Source: Actinomycetota bacterium
Lineage (GTDB): Bacteria; Actinomycetota; Geothermincolia; Geothermincolales; RBG-13-55-18
DNA length: 40,019 bases
Reading direction: 5' to 3'
NCBI GenBank assembly: GCA_015711955.1
Contig: MU158685.1
Location: forward strand, 1 to 40,019
The notes under the pieces are model-generated. The model saw only the letters and a list, made by a program, of their open reading frames with translations, was not told the DNA's origin and ran no database searches. Shown here one piece after another: positions 28,637 through 38,134 of the stretch (the first letter of the stretch is position 1; each line of letters opens with the position of its first letter). The position numbers were made by a program, and so were the translations under genes.

Positions 28637-30112
28637 ATATATCCACTCAAAGCGAGAATGCCGGTCTCCCCACCTAGCAATGCTTTCTAACAGTGGTCGT
28701 CTGAAATTCCAGGGAATCCACTTTTGCTGGATAAGAGCGTCGAGAATGCGTTCTCCTGTCCTTCCTATTTTTCCCATTTCGTATAGGCGGGAGTACACCT
28801 CCGCTAGCGGGTAGAACTTCTGCTTCACGAAGAGATAGTCGGGCTCGAGGAAAAGGCTCACGTCCAATGAGCTTCGCCCGTCGAAAATGGTATCCACATG
28901 CCTTCCGGTGAGAAGTCCCTTCTTCCGGCAATATTCAAATAGTTCGGTGTTAGGGTATGGATGATATGTGGAAACCTGCATGCAATGAGGCCTGGCCATG
29001 GCGTTGAGCTTGATGGTCTCGAGAAGGGACGCCAGATCCTCATCCGGAAGGGAGACCATATTGGTGGATACGGTCTTTATGCCATATTTACGGCACAAGC
29101 GGAAGGCTTCCACTATCTGGGAATTAGACATGTGTCTCCGTAGGACCTTTCTCCTCAACTTCTCGTCGCCGCACTCTATCCCCATGCAGACCACAGAGCA
29201 GCCCGCCTCGGCCAGCAACCTCACTGTCTCCTCATCGAGTAAGTTAACCCTGGAGTTACAGATGAAAGGCAGCTCGATCTCCTTTTTGTACCTATGGGCC
29301 AGTTCCCTGAACCATTCCCGGTCCAAGGTGAGGATGTCGTCATCGAAGCGGATGTACCGAAGCCTCTTTTCTTTGTCGTCCTGGATGATGCGCCGTATTT
29401 CCTCCATGACCCGGTCCACACTGTGGAACCTCACATATTTACCTCGGTTGGGGTATATCCTCCTCTGGGCGTGGTTTGAACAGTAGGTGCAGCTGTACGG
29501 ACACCCCCGGGACGCCATGAGGGTGCCCCTCTCGTGCTGCTGAGGACAGAAGTTGTCTGGGTCGAAAATGGTGCGGTCTGGGAAGGGTAACTCGTCCAGG
29601 TTTTCCAAAAGCGGCCGGACAGGATTACGAACCACGTTTTCCCCTCTCCTGAACCAAAGGGACTTGATCCGGGTGGGATCTCGGCCCTCCTCCAAGGCCG
29701 CACATAGCTCCGCAAGGGCCTCTTCGCCCTCCCCCAAGCACACGGCATCGAAGGGCGCGTCTCTCAGCGCCCCTTCCGGGTCGATGGTGGGGTGGGCACC
29801 CCCTCCCACCACGAAAAGGTTTGCCATCTCCTCCTTCACCCACTTGACCCACTTTTGGACATGAGGAAACATGTGAGTGGTGGAGGAAACGGCCAAAAGG
29901 TCCGGCTTCTCCCTTTCCACCATATCCAGCAATTCCTCCCTATGGAGGGGCTTGGTGACGTGAAGCAAAGAGGTCCTGTGCCCTTCCCTCTTCAAGTAGG
30001 CGGAAAGGTACGCTATTCCGAGGTAAATACGGCCCTCGGGCATATAGTGTTCTTCGTCATATTGAAAAAAATCCGGATAGAGGAAAGTGACCTTGATTCC
30101 CAATAGGCTCAC
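28631..30112 (-). CDS. B12-binding-domain radical SAM protein
   Basis: N-terminal cobalamin-binding-like region; SRGCPYSCTYCSNH (CxxxCxxC); FDDDILT. Confidence 0.93.
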   Translation of the reverse strand: MSLLGIKVTFLYPDFFQYDEEHYMPEGRIYLGIAYLSAYLKREGHRTSLLHVTKPLHREELLDMVEREKPDLLAVSSTTHMFPHVQKWVKWVKEEMANLFVVGGGAHPTIDPEGALRDAPFDAVCLGEGEEALAELCAALEEGRDPTRIKSLWFRRGENVVRNPVRPLLENLDELPFPDRTIFDPDNFCPQQHERGTLMASRGCPYSCTYCSNHAQRRIYPNRGKYVRFHSVDRVMEEIRRIIQDDKEKRLRYIRFDDDILTLDREWFRELAHRYKKEIELPFICNSRVNLLDEETVRLLAEAGCSVVCMGIECGDEKLRRKVLRRHMSNSQIVEAFRLCRKYGIKTVSTNMVSLPDEDLASLLETIKLNAMARPHCMQVSTYHPYPNTELFEYCRKKGLLTGRHVDTIFDGRSSLDVSLFLEPDYLFVKQKFYPLAEVYSRLYEMGKIGRTGERILDALIQQKWIPWNFRRPLLESIARWGDRHSRFEWIYY

Positions 30113-30271
30113 ACCTCCGGTGCCACACCTCCATTATCAGTGGGCAAAAACCAAATCCCATCCACCATCCCACCAAGGGTATGGAATTCGAGTAGGCTTG
30201 CCTAAGCCCTTTCTTCAGTTCTCCTAATTATAAGTTAATGAGGATGGGCTCTATGGCGGTGCTTTCTTAAA

Positions 30272-30363
30272 CTTCACGGTGGCGCCCTGCATAACCTCAG
30301 TCCCAGGGGTGGGCACCTGTCTCAACACTTTTCCATCATCGGCGGGATCGGTGACGGTCCGGT
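30272..30363. repeat. 92-bp direct repeat, copy 1 (downstream of pknB stop)
   Basis: CTTCACGGTGGCGCCCTGC...GTGACGGTCCGGT identical to 30429-30520; offset 157 bp. Confidence 0.97.
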
Positions 30364-30401
30364 CCTGAGGGAATCCTACAAGGGCCTGTCGGCCGGTGAC
30401 C

Positions 30402-32213
30402 TCATCCTGCTCTCCTCCCCACCTCCAGCTTCACGGTGGCGCCCTGCATAACCTCAGTCCCAGGGGTGGGCACCTGTCTCAACACTTTTCCATCATCGGC
30501 GGGATCGGTGACGGTCCGGTACGTGACGTCCACCAACAGACCAAATCCCTCCAGCTTGTTCCTGGCCGCTGTCTCGGTCATGCCCACCACGTTGGGAACA
30601 ACCACTACGGCGGGTCCTTTGCTCACCGTAACGGTAACCGTGCTTCCCTTGGGCACCTTTTGCCCTGGAGCAGGGCTCTGGGACAAGACCTTGCCCTCGG
30701 GGACATCGGCACTGAACTCCTCCCTCGCCTCCGCCTTGAATCCCGCCGCGCTCAAAGTCTCCAGCGCCCTATCCCTATCCATGCCCACCACATTGGGCAC
30801 AACCACCTTCTCCATCTCCACCCCGACCGTCAGCTTCACCAGGGTAGTGGGGGATACGTAGGCGCCTTCCGCAGGATCCTGGGAGAGCACTTTGCCCACT
30901 TGGGCGGGATCCTCTACCGGGCGAGGGACCCTTTCCACGTTCTGCAAACCAGTATCCCTCAGCAACTGAAGCGCTTGGTCCTCCATCAGCCCTGTCACCC
31001 TGGGCATCCTCATCTCCCGGGTAACGGTGATGTTCACCTTCTCGCCCTTTTTCACCATAACCCCCGGCTCAGGATCTTGATCCACAACCACTCCTGCCTT
31101 CTCGGAAGCCCTCTTGATATACGAAAAAGTGACCTCCCCCACTTTAAGGCCCGCTTCCTCCAACACCCTCCTTGCCTGCTCTTCGCTCATCCCCCTTAGG
31201 TCGGGCACCTCTACCTTCGGCCCGCCCCTGCCCATGGCGAGGGCCAGCACCAAGAGGAGCGCTGCCAGAATCCCCACCCCCACCAGCGCCCAAACCCACC
31301 AACGGGAGGGCCTGACCTCCTCCGACGAATCCACAGGGACCGTCCTTTCTGCCGTCTGGGAACCATCGTGGAGAAGCGGCGCCGCGGATACCGGCAAGCC
31401 CTCTAAATAGCGAAGGAGGTCGGCTTTCATCTCCTGAGCTGTCTGATAACGGTTGGCAGGGTTCTTGGCCATGGCCTTCATTATGATGGCCTCCAGGGCC
31501 GGTGAGACACCAGGCACCAATCGGGACGGGGGAATGGGATCTTCCTTGACCTGTTTGTAGGCCACCGTCATCGGGTTGGGATCGTCGAAAGGCACTTGCC
31601 CGGTGACCATCTCATAAAGAACCACGCCCAAGGAGTAGATGTCCGATCTACCATCCACGGCAAGTCCCTGGGCTTGTTCCGGGGAAATGTACTGGGGAGT
31701 TCCCATTACCACGCCCGTTTGGGTCATGCCATTCCCCGCCCCGACCCGAGCTATCCCAAAATCCATCACCTTCACTTGACCGAGGTGGGTGATGAATATG
31801 TTATGGGGCTTGATGTCCCTGTGCACCAACCTCCTTTGATGGGCGAACTGGAGGGCGGAGGCGATCTCGGCGGCTATTTCTGCGGCCCGGGAAGGACTTA
31901 GCCGCCCTTCCCTTTGGATGACCTGTTTGAGGTCCATGCCCTCCACGAACTCCATGACCAGGTAATACAGGTCCCCATCGTTTCCCCAATCGTAAACGTT
32001 CACTATGGATGGATGGTTCAGGTTGGCCGCAGCTTGGGCCTCATACCTAAAGCGCTGAATATAAGAGGGGTCAGAGGCGAACTGAGGGTGAAGGACCTTC
32101 ACCGCCACCTCGCGATTGAGCAGCAGGTCATCGGCCAGGTAAACGTCGGCCATCCCCCCGCTTCCCAACCTCTCCTTGAGGCGATATCTCTTATTCAGTA
32201 CTTTGCCGAGCAT
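30402..32213 (-). CDS. pknB: Serine/threonine protein kinase with four PASTA domains
   Basis: LGSGGMADVYLA, VAVKVL, LVHRDIKPHNIF, VMDFGIAR intact; TM; four PASTA repeats; operon position. Confidence 0.95.
   Translation of the reverse strand: MLGKVLNKRYRLKERLGSGGMADVYLADDLLLNREVAVKVLHPQFASDPSYIQRFRYEAQAAANLNHPSIVNVYDWGNDGDLYYLVMEFVEGMDLKQVIQREGRLSPSRAAEIAAEIASALQFAHQRRLVHRDIKPHNIFITHLGQVKVMDFGIARVGAGNGMTQTGVVMGTPQYISPEQAQGLAVDGRSDIYSLGVVLYEMVTGQVPFDDPNPMTVAYKQVKEDPIPPSRLVPGVSPALEAIIMKAMAKNPANRYQTAQEMKADLLRYLEGLPVSAAPLLHDGSQTAERTVPVDSSEEVRPSRWWVWALVGVGILAALLLVLALAMGRGGPKVEVPDLRGMSEEQARRVLEEAGLKVGEVTFSYIKRASEKAGVVVDQDPEPGVMVKKGEKVNITVTREMRMPRVTGLMEDQALQLLRDTGLQNVERVPRPVEDPAQVGKVLSQDPAEGAYVSPTTLVKLTVGVEMEKVVVPNVVGMDRDRALETLSAAGFKAEAREEFSADVPEGKVLSQSPAPGQKVPKGSTVTVTVSKGPAVVVVPNVVGMTETAARNKLEGFGLLVDVTYRTVTDPADDGKVLRQVPTPGTEVMQGATVKLEVGRRAG
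30429..30520. repeat. 92-bp direct repeat, copy 2 (within the last PASTA repeat of pknB)
   Basis: Identical to 30272-30363. Confidence 0.97.
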
Positions 32214-32690
32214 TCCCTCTACCTCTTCTGATCGACCCTGATTAATTGCCAGCGCACCCCGTTTTAGGTTTAGGGACCCACTAACCCTCTTTTCGTGGTT
32301 TCCACCAATCAAGGCACGAATCCTGCACCGCCCTGCGCCTTGGGGTCCGGCACGACTGCAGGTCTAGCCCTAAAACAACTCTTGAACCAATGGTATCTTT
32401 GACTGGGCTAAGTTGCCATACCCGCTTCAAAAGCTCGGCCTTCGGAAAGGCCACCCCAAGGGCTTTCCCAGAAGATTCCATAAAAATAGAGAAGGCGACG
32501 GATCTAACGGTTCCTTTCTCTCACGAGAGCTTATGGCCAGCGACACATTCTCCTCTTCTCTGAAAATACAGGTCGGTAGGGCCCGCCCACCAATAGAATC
32601 ACCCCGGCTTTATCTCGTTCGCCGCACACCGAGGAACGGCGCCTGCTGGTTTACCCGGCCTCGCCCACGAGCATGTGAGCGGACATCGGT

Positions 32691-34010
32691 TCAGCTAGGC
32701 CTTTTGCTCACCACCAAGTCCACCGCTGCGCCTTCCGAGAGCTTCTCGCCGTAAGGGGGATCGCTCTCTATCACGACGTTCTCCTTGTACTCTCTGGTTT
32801 CCTGGTAAATGATCTTGCCTACCCTGAAGCCCCTCTGCTCCAGGACGAGCTTGGCGGCATCCAGTTCCAATCCACTCAGGTTGGGAACTACCAAGGGGCC
32901 TAGGCTTTCTAGGACCTTGATCACCGTTTTCCTCTTCACCATCACTCCTGGCTTGGGATCCTGGGATGCCACACAGCCCGCTCTGACGTCAGCGTAATGG
33001 GCCCTGCCCACCACCAAGATTCCCAAATCGGCGTCGGCCGCCACTCTTTGGGCATCATAGAGGTCCATCTGGATAAGATTGGGCACCATCACTTTGCTGT
33101 GCCCCATCACCATGCTTATGATCCAAAACACCAGCAATACCGCCGCCATTGCGGCGCTGGCCAGCGCGTACCACATCCTCCAGCGACCCCGCTTCTCCTT
33201 CTTCCCAGCCTCCGCTTCTTCGGCTCCCCCTTCGGTGTCGAGGGTGAGGGGCGGAACGGGCACCATGGGATTTTCCTCTTTCAGGGATGAAACGGTTTCG
33301 CGCAAAAGATCCGATATGTCCGTAAACCCCCGTCGCCCATCGCTCTCCAAGCACGTCTCCACCAGTCTCCTCAGCCGCTGCGGCACTCCCTCCTCCCAGA
33401 TGAGAAAACCCTCCCTTATGTCCCTGGCTGCTTCCTCCTCCCCCCTACCAGTCACCGAACGGTAAATCAGATAGCCCAAGTCCTGGATGTCACGGTGAGG
33501 CTCAGCCAGGGGTGGGTAAGGGCGGGCCCAGCCGGAAAGAGTGGTGGGAAAACCGGGGTCGGAGAGCTTTGCCCTCCTGCGGGGAAAGATGAAAACATGA
33601 CCTTCATCCAATGAACCGTGGGTCAATCCTTCTGAGTGCAAATACTCCAGGACCCTTCCCACTTCTAGGGCGAAATAAAGGGCCCCTTGGGGCTTCATCA
33701 CCCTTCCCTCGGCCAGCAGTTCCCGGAGCGTCTTCTCCTTGACCAGCTCTTCCACCACGTATACGCGCTCGTCCTCCACCCCGTAATCGAGGACCTTGAC
33801 CAAGCCAGGATGCTCCAGCCTCAAGGCCCTGCGAGCAGAGGAACGGAAGGCAGCATTGAAATCCGGATCCGAGGCCAGCTGCGGATATAAGACCTTGACT
33901 GCCAGCTCCTTGTTCTCTATCCTGTCCCAGGCCAGATAGACCTCGGTGGTCCTGCCAGACGCCAACCTCTCGACGAGTTCGTACCTTCTCTTTAGAACAA
34001 CAACCGCCAT
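32691..34010 (-). CDS. Predicted pseudokinase (Ser/Thr kinase fold) with TM and two PASTA domains, at the pknA position
   Basis: Kinase fold MAVVVLKRRYELVERLASGRTTEVYLA; LTHGSLDEGHVFI replaces HRDxKPxN, SDPG replaces DFG; two C-terminal PASTA repeats. Confidence 0.88.
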   Translation of the reverse strand: MAVVVLKRRYELVERLASGRTTEVYLAWDRIENKELAVKVLYPQLASDPDFNAAFRSSARRALRLEHPGLVKVLDYGVEDERVYVVEELVKEKTLRELLAEGRVMKPQGALYFALEVGRVLEYLHSEGLTHGSLDEGHVFIFPRRRAKLSDPGFPTTLSGWARPYPPLAEPHRDIQDLGYLIYRSVTGRGEEEAARDIREGFLIWEEGVPQRLRRLVETCLESDGRRGFTDISDLLRETVSSLKEENPMVPVPPLTLDTEGGAEEAEAGKKEKRGRWRMWYALASAAMAAVLLVFWIISMVMGHSKVMVPNLIQMDLYDAQRVAADADLGILVVGRAHYADVRAGCVASQDPKPGVMVKRKTVIKVLESLGPLVVPNLSGLELDAAKLVLEQRGFRVGKIIYQETREYKENVVIESDPPYGEKLSEGAAVDLVVSKRPS

Positions 34011-34111
34011 TTTCTCGCACCTCAAAAGCCTGGCCCTCGCACGGCTAATCCTAATCTTACAGGATCGCGCGAGATCCAAAGGCGTTTCGGCGGGCCTTTT
34101 AGGACAAAGGG

Positions 34112-35539
34112 TCAGCGCAGAGCGGCCTTGATGACCTCCCTGGCCACGGGCGCAGCCACCTCTCCACCCGTACCGCCCGCGTTCTCCACTATGACTGCCA
34201 CCACCACCCGGGGGTCGTTTGCCGGCGCTACCCCCAGGAACCAAGCATGGTTCGGCTTGCCTTCCACCTCGGCGGTGCCCGTCTTTCCAGCCACCCTCAC
34301 GCCACTGATGGCCGCCGCTCTGCCCGTCCCGCTGCGAACCACCTCTTCCATCATCTCCAGCACCCGGGAGGCCACCTCGGGAGTGACCACCGAATCCCAG
34401 ACCTCGGGCTCGCAACGGGACAGGATCTCCCCCCTGAAGCGCACCTCTTTGAGGAGCCGCGGTCGCATGATCCTGCCTCCGAAAGCAATGGCGCAACCTG
34501 TCAGGCACAACTGCAGTGGCGTGAGCAACAGTTGAGCCTGTCCAACCCCCGTCCAGGCTAGGTCCACACGGCTCATTCCCTTAGGCTCGGTTATGGTGGA
34601 AGCCATCACCCCTGGCAAGTCGAAAGGAGGGACGCGGTTGAGTCCAAAGCTGACCGCCGTAGAGTAAAGCTTTTCAGCGCCCAGCTCCAATGCGAGCTGG
34701 GCGAAATAGGTGTTGACCGAATAAGTAAGGGCTGGCCTCATGTCGATGATCCCGTAATCTCGTAGTCCGTAATTGGTGACCCTCGAACCGTCCACTGGCA
34801 GTATCCCGGGGCAAGGATAGCTTTTGGAAACGGGTATCCCGTGGGCCAGCGCGGCAGCGGCGGTGATCACCTTGAAGCTGGAGCCAGGGGGGTACAGGCC
34901 CATGGTGACCCGATTCAGGAGGGGGCTTGCAGGGTCCTTGGCGTAACGAGCCATGGCCAGCTCCCCCAAAAGCCTTCCCTCCTGGCTCAACCCCTGGTCG
35001 AGAAGCTCATTGGGATCGAACACGGGGTAGGAATACAGGGCGAGAACGGAGCCTGAGCGGGGATCCATGGCCACCACCGCCCCCTTACGGCGACCAAGAG
35101 CCTGGGCAGCCACCTTCTGCACTTCCATGTCCAAGGTGATGTAAACGTCATTTCCTTCTTTTTCCTCCAAGGTCATTAGCTGCGCCCACCCGCGGATTGG
35201 CCTTTCCCCTAAAAGGAAATCGTTGTACGCCTCCTCTAAGCCGGTTCTTCCGAACTGAGGGCTATCATAGCCGAGGACGTGGCATAAAAGAGGGCCTTGC
35301 GAATACCGTCGGAGATATTTATAAGGCCCGTCTTTGGGCACGGACTCCGCCACCACCGTACCGTCTGCGGTGATCAGCCGACCTCGTTTTATCGAATATT
35401 CCTCTAACAACCTCCTCGTGTTGGCTGGATTATCCCTGATCCTCTCCCTCCCGAAGACCTGAAGGTAGCTCAGGTTGGCCACCAGGACGAGGGAGAGCAA
35501 CACGAAGAAAACTCCCGCGCGTCGAAGGTTAGCCTCCAT
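34112..35539 (-). CDS. pbpA: Penicillin-binding protein transpeptidase
   Basis: PPGSSFK (SxxK), YSVNTYF (SxN), AGKTGTAE (KTG); operon position. Confidence 0.95.
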   Translation of the reverse strand: MEANLRRAGVFFVLLSLVLVANLSYLQVFGRERIRDNPANTRRLLEEYSIKRGRLITADGTVVAESVPKDGPYKYLRRYSQGPLLCHVLGYDSPQFGRTGLEEAYNDFLLGERPIRGWAQLMTLEEKEGNDVYITLDMEVQKVAAQALGRRKGAVVAMDPRSGSVLALYSYPVFDPNELLDQGLSQEGRLLGELAMARYAKDPASPLLNRVTMGLYPPGSSFKVITAAAALAHGIPVSKSYPCPGILPVDGSRVTNYGLRDYGIIDMRPALTYSVNTYFAQLALELGAEKLYSTAVSFGLNRVPPFDLPGVMASTITEPKGMSRVDLAWTGVGQAQLLLTPLQLCLTGCAIAFGGRIMRPRLLKEVRFRGEILSRCEPEVWDSVVTPEVASRVLEMMEEVVRSGTGRAAAISGVRVAGKTGTAEVEGKPNHAWFLGVAPANDPRVVVAVIVENAGGTGGEVAAPVAREVIKAALR

Positions 35540-36803
35540 CTTCCGCCACCTCCCTTGATATGGAGATGAGCAGGGCCAAGAGCAAGAAATTGCTGAACAG
35601 CGAACTTCCGCCGTAACTGACGAAGGGAAGGGTGATGCCGGTGAGGGGCACCAAACGGGTCACCCCTCCCATGATTATGAAGGACTGCAGGAAGAGGACC
35701 ACCGCTAGTCCAGCTGCCAGCAACTTTCCCACGTCATTCCGGCACCCCATGGATATGTGCATGCCCCGGGCAGCCAGGAGCAGGAATATCATGACCACGA
35801 AAACGGCACCAAAAACCCCCAGTTCCTCCCCTAACGCTGCGAAGACGAAGTCCGTCTCGGCAAAGGGGATGAGTCGGGGACTTCCCCGAGCCAGCCCCTT
35901 CCCCGCAATACCTCCCTCGGCGAAGGCAAAAAGGGACTGGGCAATTTGATAGCTCTCGCCACTGACGGTTTCGGGATTCAGGGGATCGAGCCAAATCCTT
36001 ACCCTGCTTTTGACGTGGCCAAAAACCTGGTACGCGAAAAAGGCCCCGATCAAGAACAGTAACATGCCCGCCATGACAAAAAAAAGACGGCCGGTGGCGA
36101 TGTACAGCATGGCCACGAAAATCCCGAAGAAGAGGAGGGAGGAGCCTAAGTCCTTCTGGTAAACCAAAATCAGCAGCGAAAGGGCCCACATGGCCAGTAG
36201 CGGGCCGAGGTCCCTTGCCCGTGGTAATCGAACACCCAAAAATCTCTTCCCTACCTGGGAGAGCAGCTCCTTACGCTCTGCCAGATAGGATGCGAAGAAG
36301 ATGGTGAGAAATATCTTGGCGAGCTCCGAGGGCTGAAAGTTCAGCGGCCCTATCGAGATCCAAAGCTTCGCCCCGTTGACCTCCTTTCCTAAAACCATGG
36401 TGGAAACGAGCAGCAAGATTCCGATAAACCCCAGCGTATACCGGTATCTTCCCAGGGAACTCACGTCCTTGAGGAATACGAGCATCAGGGCTGCGGCAGC
36501 CGCACCCACTCCTGTCCATATGAGTTGCATCCGGGCCACATGGGGATCTAATCGATATAGGGCGGTCATGCCCAAGAAACAAAGGGAGGAGACCATGGGT
36601 AAGAGGAAGGGGTCTGAGTTGGGCTTCGCGCACAGCTTCACCAGGTATAGAAGGAGAAAGCAGCCTAACAGCAGCCCTGGATACCAAAGGTGCTGAAGCG
36701 CAAACTTCCCCTGCCTGACGGCGTCCACCGTTAGCAGGCCGATGAAGCCCACGGCTGACGATATGATCAATAGCCCAAACTCCAGGAGACGACGTCTCAC
36801 CAT
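35529..36803 (-). CDS. rodA: FtsW/RodA/SpoVE family SEDS glycosyltransferase
   Basis: Polytopic; LNFQPSELAKIFLTIFFASYL, YQKDLGSSLLFFGIF, LTGITLPFVSYGGSSLFSNFLLLALLI. Confidence 0.95.
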   Translation of the reverse strand: MVRRRLLEFGLLIISSAVGFIGLLTVDAVRQGKFALQHLWYPGLLLGCFLLLYLVKLCAKPNSDPFLLPMVSSLCFLGMTALYRLDPHVARMQLIWTGVGAAAAALMLVFLKDVSSLGRYRYTLGFIGILLLVSTMVLGKEVNGAKLWISIGPLNFQPSELAKIFLTIFFASYLAERKELLSQVGKRFLGVRLPRARDLGPLLAMWALSLLILVYQKDLGSSLLFFGIFVAMLYIATGRLFFVMAGMLLFLIGAFFAYQVFGHVKSRVRIWLDPLNPETVSGESYQIAQSLFAFAEGGIAGKGLARGSPRLIPFAETDFVFAALGEELGVFGAVFVVMIFLLLAARGMHISMGCRNDVGKLLAAGLAVVLFLQSFIIMGGVTRLVPLTGITLPFVSYGGSSLFSNFLLLALLISISREVAEDGG

Positions 36804-36900
36804 CTCTGAAAGACCTTCGCCGTGCCGCCCATGTCCGGGATGTGGTAACCGCGTTCAGGAAAAACCTTATATTTTGCGGTTCCTGTTAATGCTCGCACCA

Positions 36901-37674
36901 TTAAGCCTCGTTTTTCCCGCGGTGAAACAGGGACCAACGTCTTTTTTTGTCAGCCTTAAACCTTCCCGTTTCCCTCCCCATGTTAACCACCAATACCGTG
37001 ACGTTGTCAGGCGCTCCTTGAGACAAGGCCTCTTCCAGCAAAGCCAGGCAGGCCTCTTCGGCCTTATAATGGGACTCTAAGATCCTTTGTATGTCCCACT
37101 CCTCCAAAACCCCGGAGAGCCCATCGGTGCAAAGGACAAAACGGTCGCCCATGAGCGGGTTTATGGTATGGATGTCCGGTGCCACTTCGTCCGCGGTGCC
37201 CAAGGCCATGAGTATCACGTTTCTGCGGGGATGTGCCCTGGCCTCCGCCGGGCTCAAGCGACCCTCCTCCACCATCCGTCCTACCAGGGAATGGTCCCGG
37301 GTGATGGGCCTGATCTTTCCCGCTCGCCACAGATAGGCCCTGCTGTCCCCCACATGACATATGTACGCTGCGTCCTCCAGCAGCAAGGCGGTAAGAGTGG
37401 TCCCCATGCCCCGTAAGGAAGGTTCCTCGCGAGCCATGTTGATGAGCCTGAGATTGGCGGCCAACATGCATCTTTTAAGCCTGGAAGCGGGATCCAACCA
37501 ACGGTTCTCTCTTTCCGCCTCGACGAAGCACTCGACCGCTTCCCGGCTGGCCACCTCGCCAGCAACGTGTCCACCCATCCCGTCGGCCACGATGAATAGC
37601 CTTCCGTCCATATAGAAAAAGTCTTCGTTATTCTCTCGGACCTTCCCCCTGTCCGTGACTCCTGCGTACTCCAA
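36901..37674 (-). CDS. pstP: PP2C-type Ser/Thr protein phosphatase
   Basis: TDRGKVRENNEDFF, LFIVADGMGGHVAGEVAS, HVGDSRAYLWR, LCTDGLSGVL; start probably TTG 37674. Confidence 0.94.
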   Translation of the reverse strand: MEYAGVTDRGKVRENNEDFFYMDGRLFIVADGMGGHVAGEVASREAVECFVEAERENRWLDPASRLKRCMLAANLRLINMAREEPSLRGMGTTLTALLLEDAAYICHVGDSRAYLWRAGKIRPITRDHSLVGRMVEEGRLSPAEARAHPRRNVILMALGTADEVAPDIHTINPLMGDRFVLCTDGLSGVLEEWDIQRILESHYKAEEACLALLEEALSQGAPDNVTVLVVNMGRETGRFKADKKRRWSLFHRGKNEA

Positions 37675-37678
37675 CCTC

Positions 37679-38116
37679 TCACCTCTGAAACTCCAAGGAT
37701 GTCCTTCCCACTTGGATGACGTCCCCGCCCCTGAGCTCCAAGGGGGTGGAGATCCTCCTCCCATTCACGAAGGTCCCGTTGGTGCTGCCCAGGTCCTCGA
37801 CGTAGAACCTCCCTCCCAGAAGATAGACCTTAGCGTGGTAATTGGACACGAACTCATCTTCCAGCACAAGATCGCAGTCAGGTGCTCTCCCTATGACCAG
37901 TCCGCCCTGCACCGGATGCGCGACCTTCCTGCCCCTTCCTCCTTCCTTCGCGATCACTAGTCTCGGGCCCCTTCCCTTTTTCAGGACCCCTGGCCCGGAG
38001 GAAAAGGCCCTTCCCCCATAAAGCTCTCTCAAGACCGCCATCACCACCAAGGCCACGAACAGGTAAAGGAGCGCGAGAAAAAGATATTTGAGAACGACTA
38101 TTACTATCTCGGGCAA
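37679..38116 (-). CDS. fhaB: FHA-domain protein with N-terminal TM
   Basis: LVIGRAPDCDLVLEDEFVSNYHAKVYLLGGRFYVEDLGSTNGTFVNGRRI; operon position. Confidence 0.92.
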   Translation of the reverse strand: MPEIVIVVLKYLFLALLYLFVALVVMAVLRELYGGRAFSSGPGVLKKGRGPRLVIAKEGGRGRKVAHPVQGGLVIGRAPDCDLVLEDEFVSNYHAKVYLLGGRFYVEDLGSTNGTFVNGRRISTPLELRGGDVIQVGRTSLEFQR

Positions 38117-38134
38117 TTTCAGACCTCCTCCGAA

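Noticed and set aside
34011-34508. N-terminal extension of the pseudokinase ORF (605 aa in the track)
   Set aside because: Overlaps pbpA in another frame and is Gly/Arg-rich; kinase domain begins at ATG 34010.
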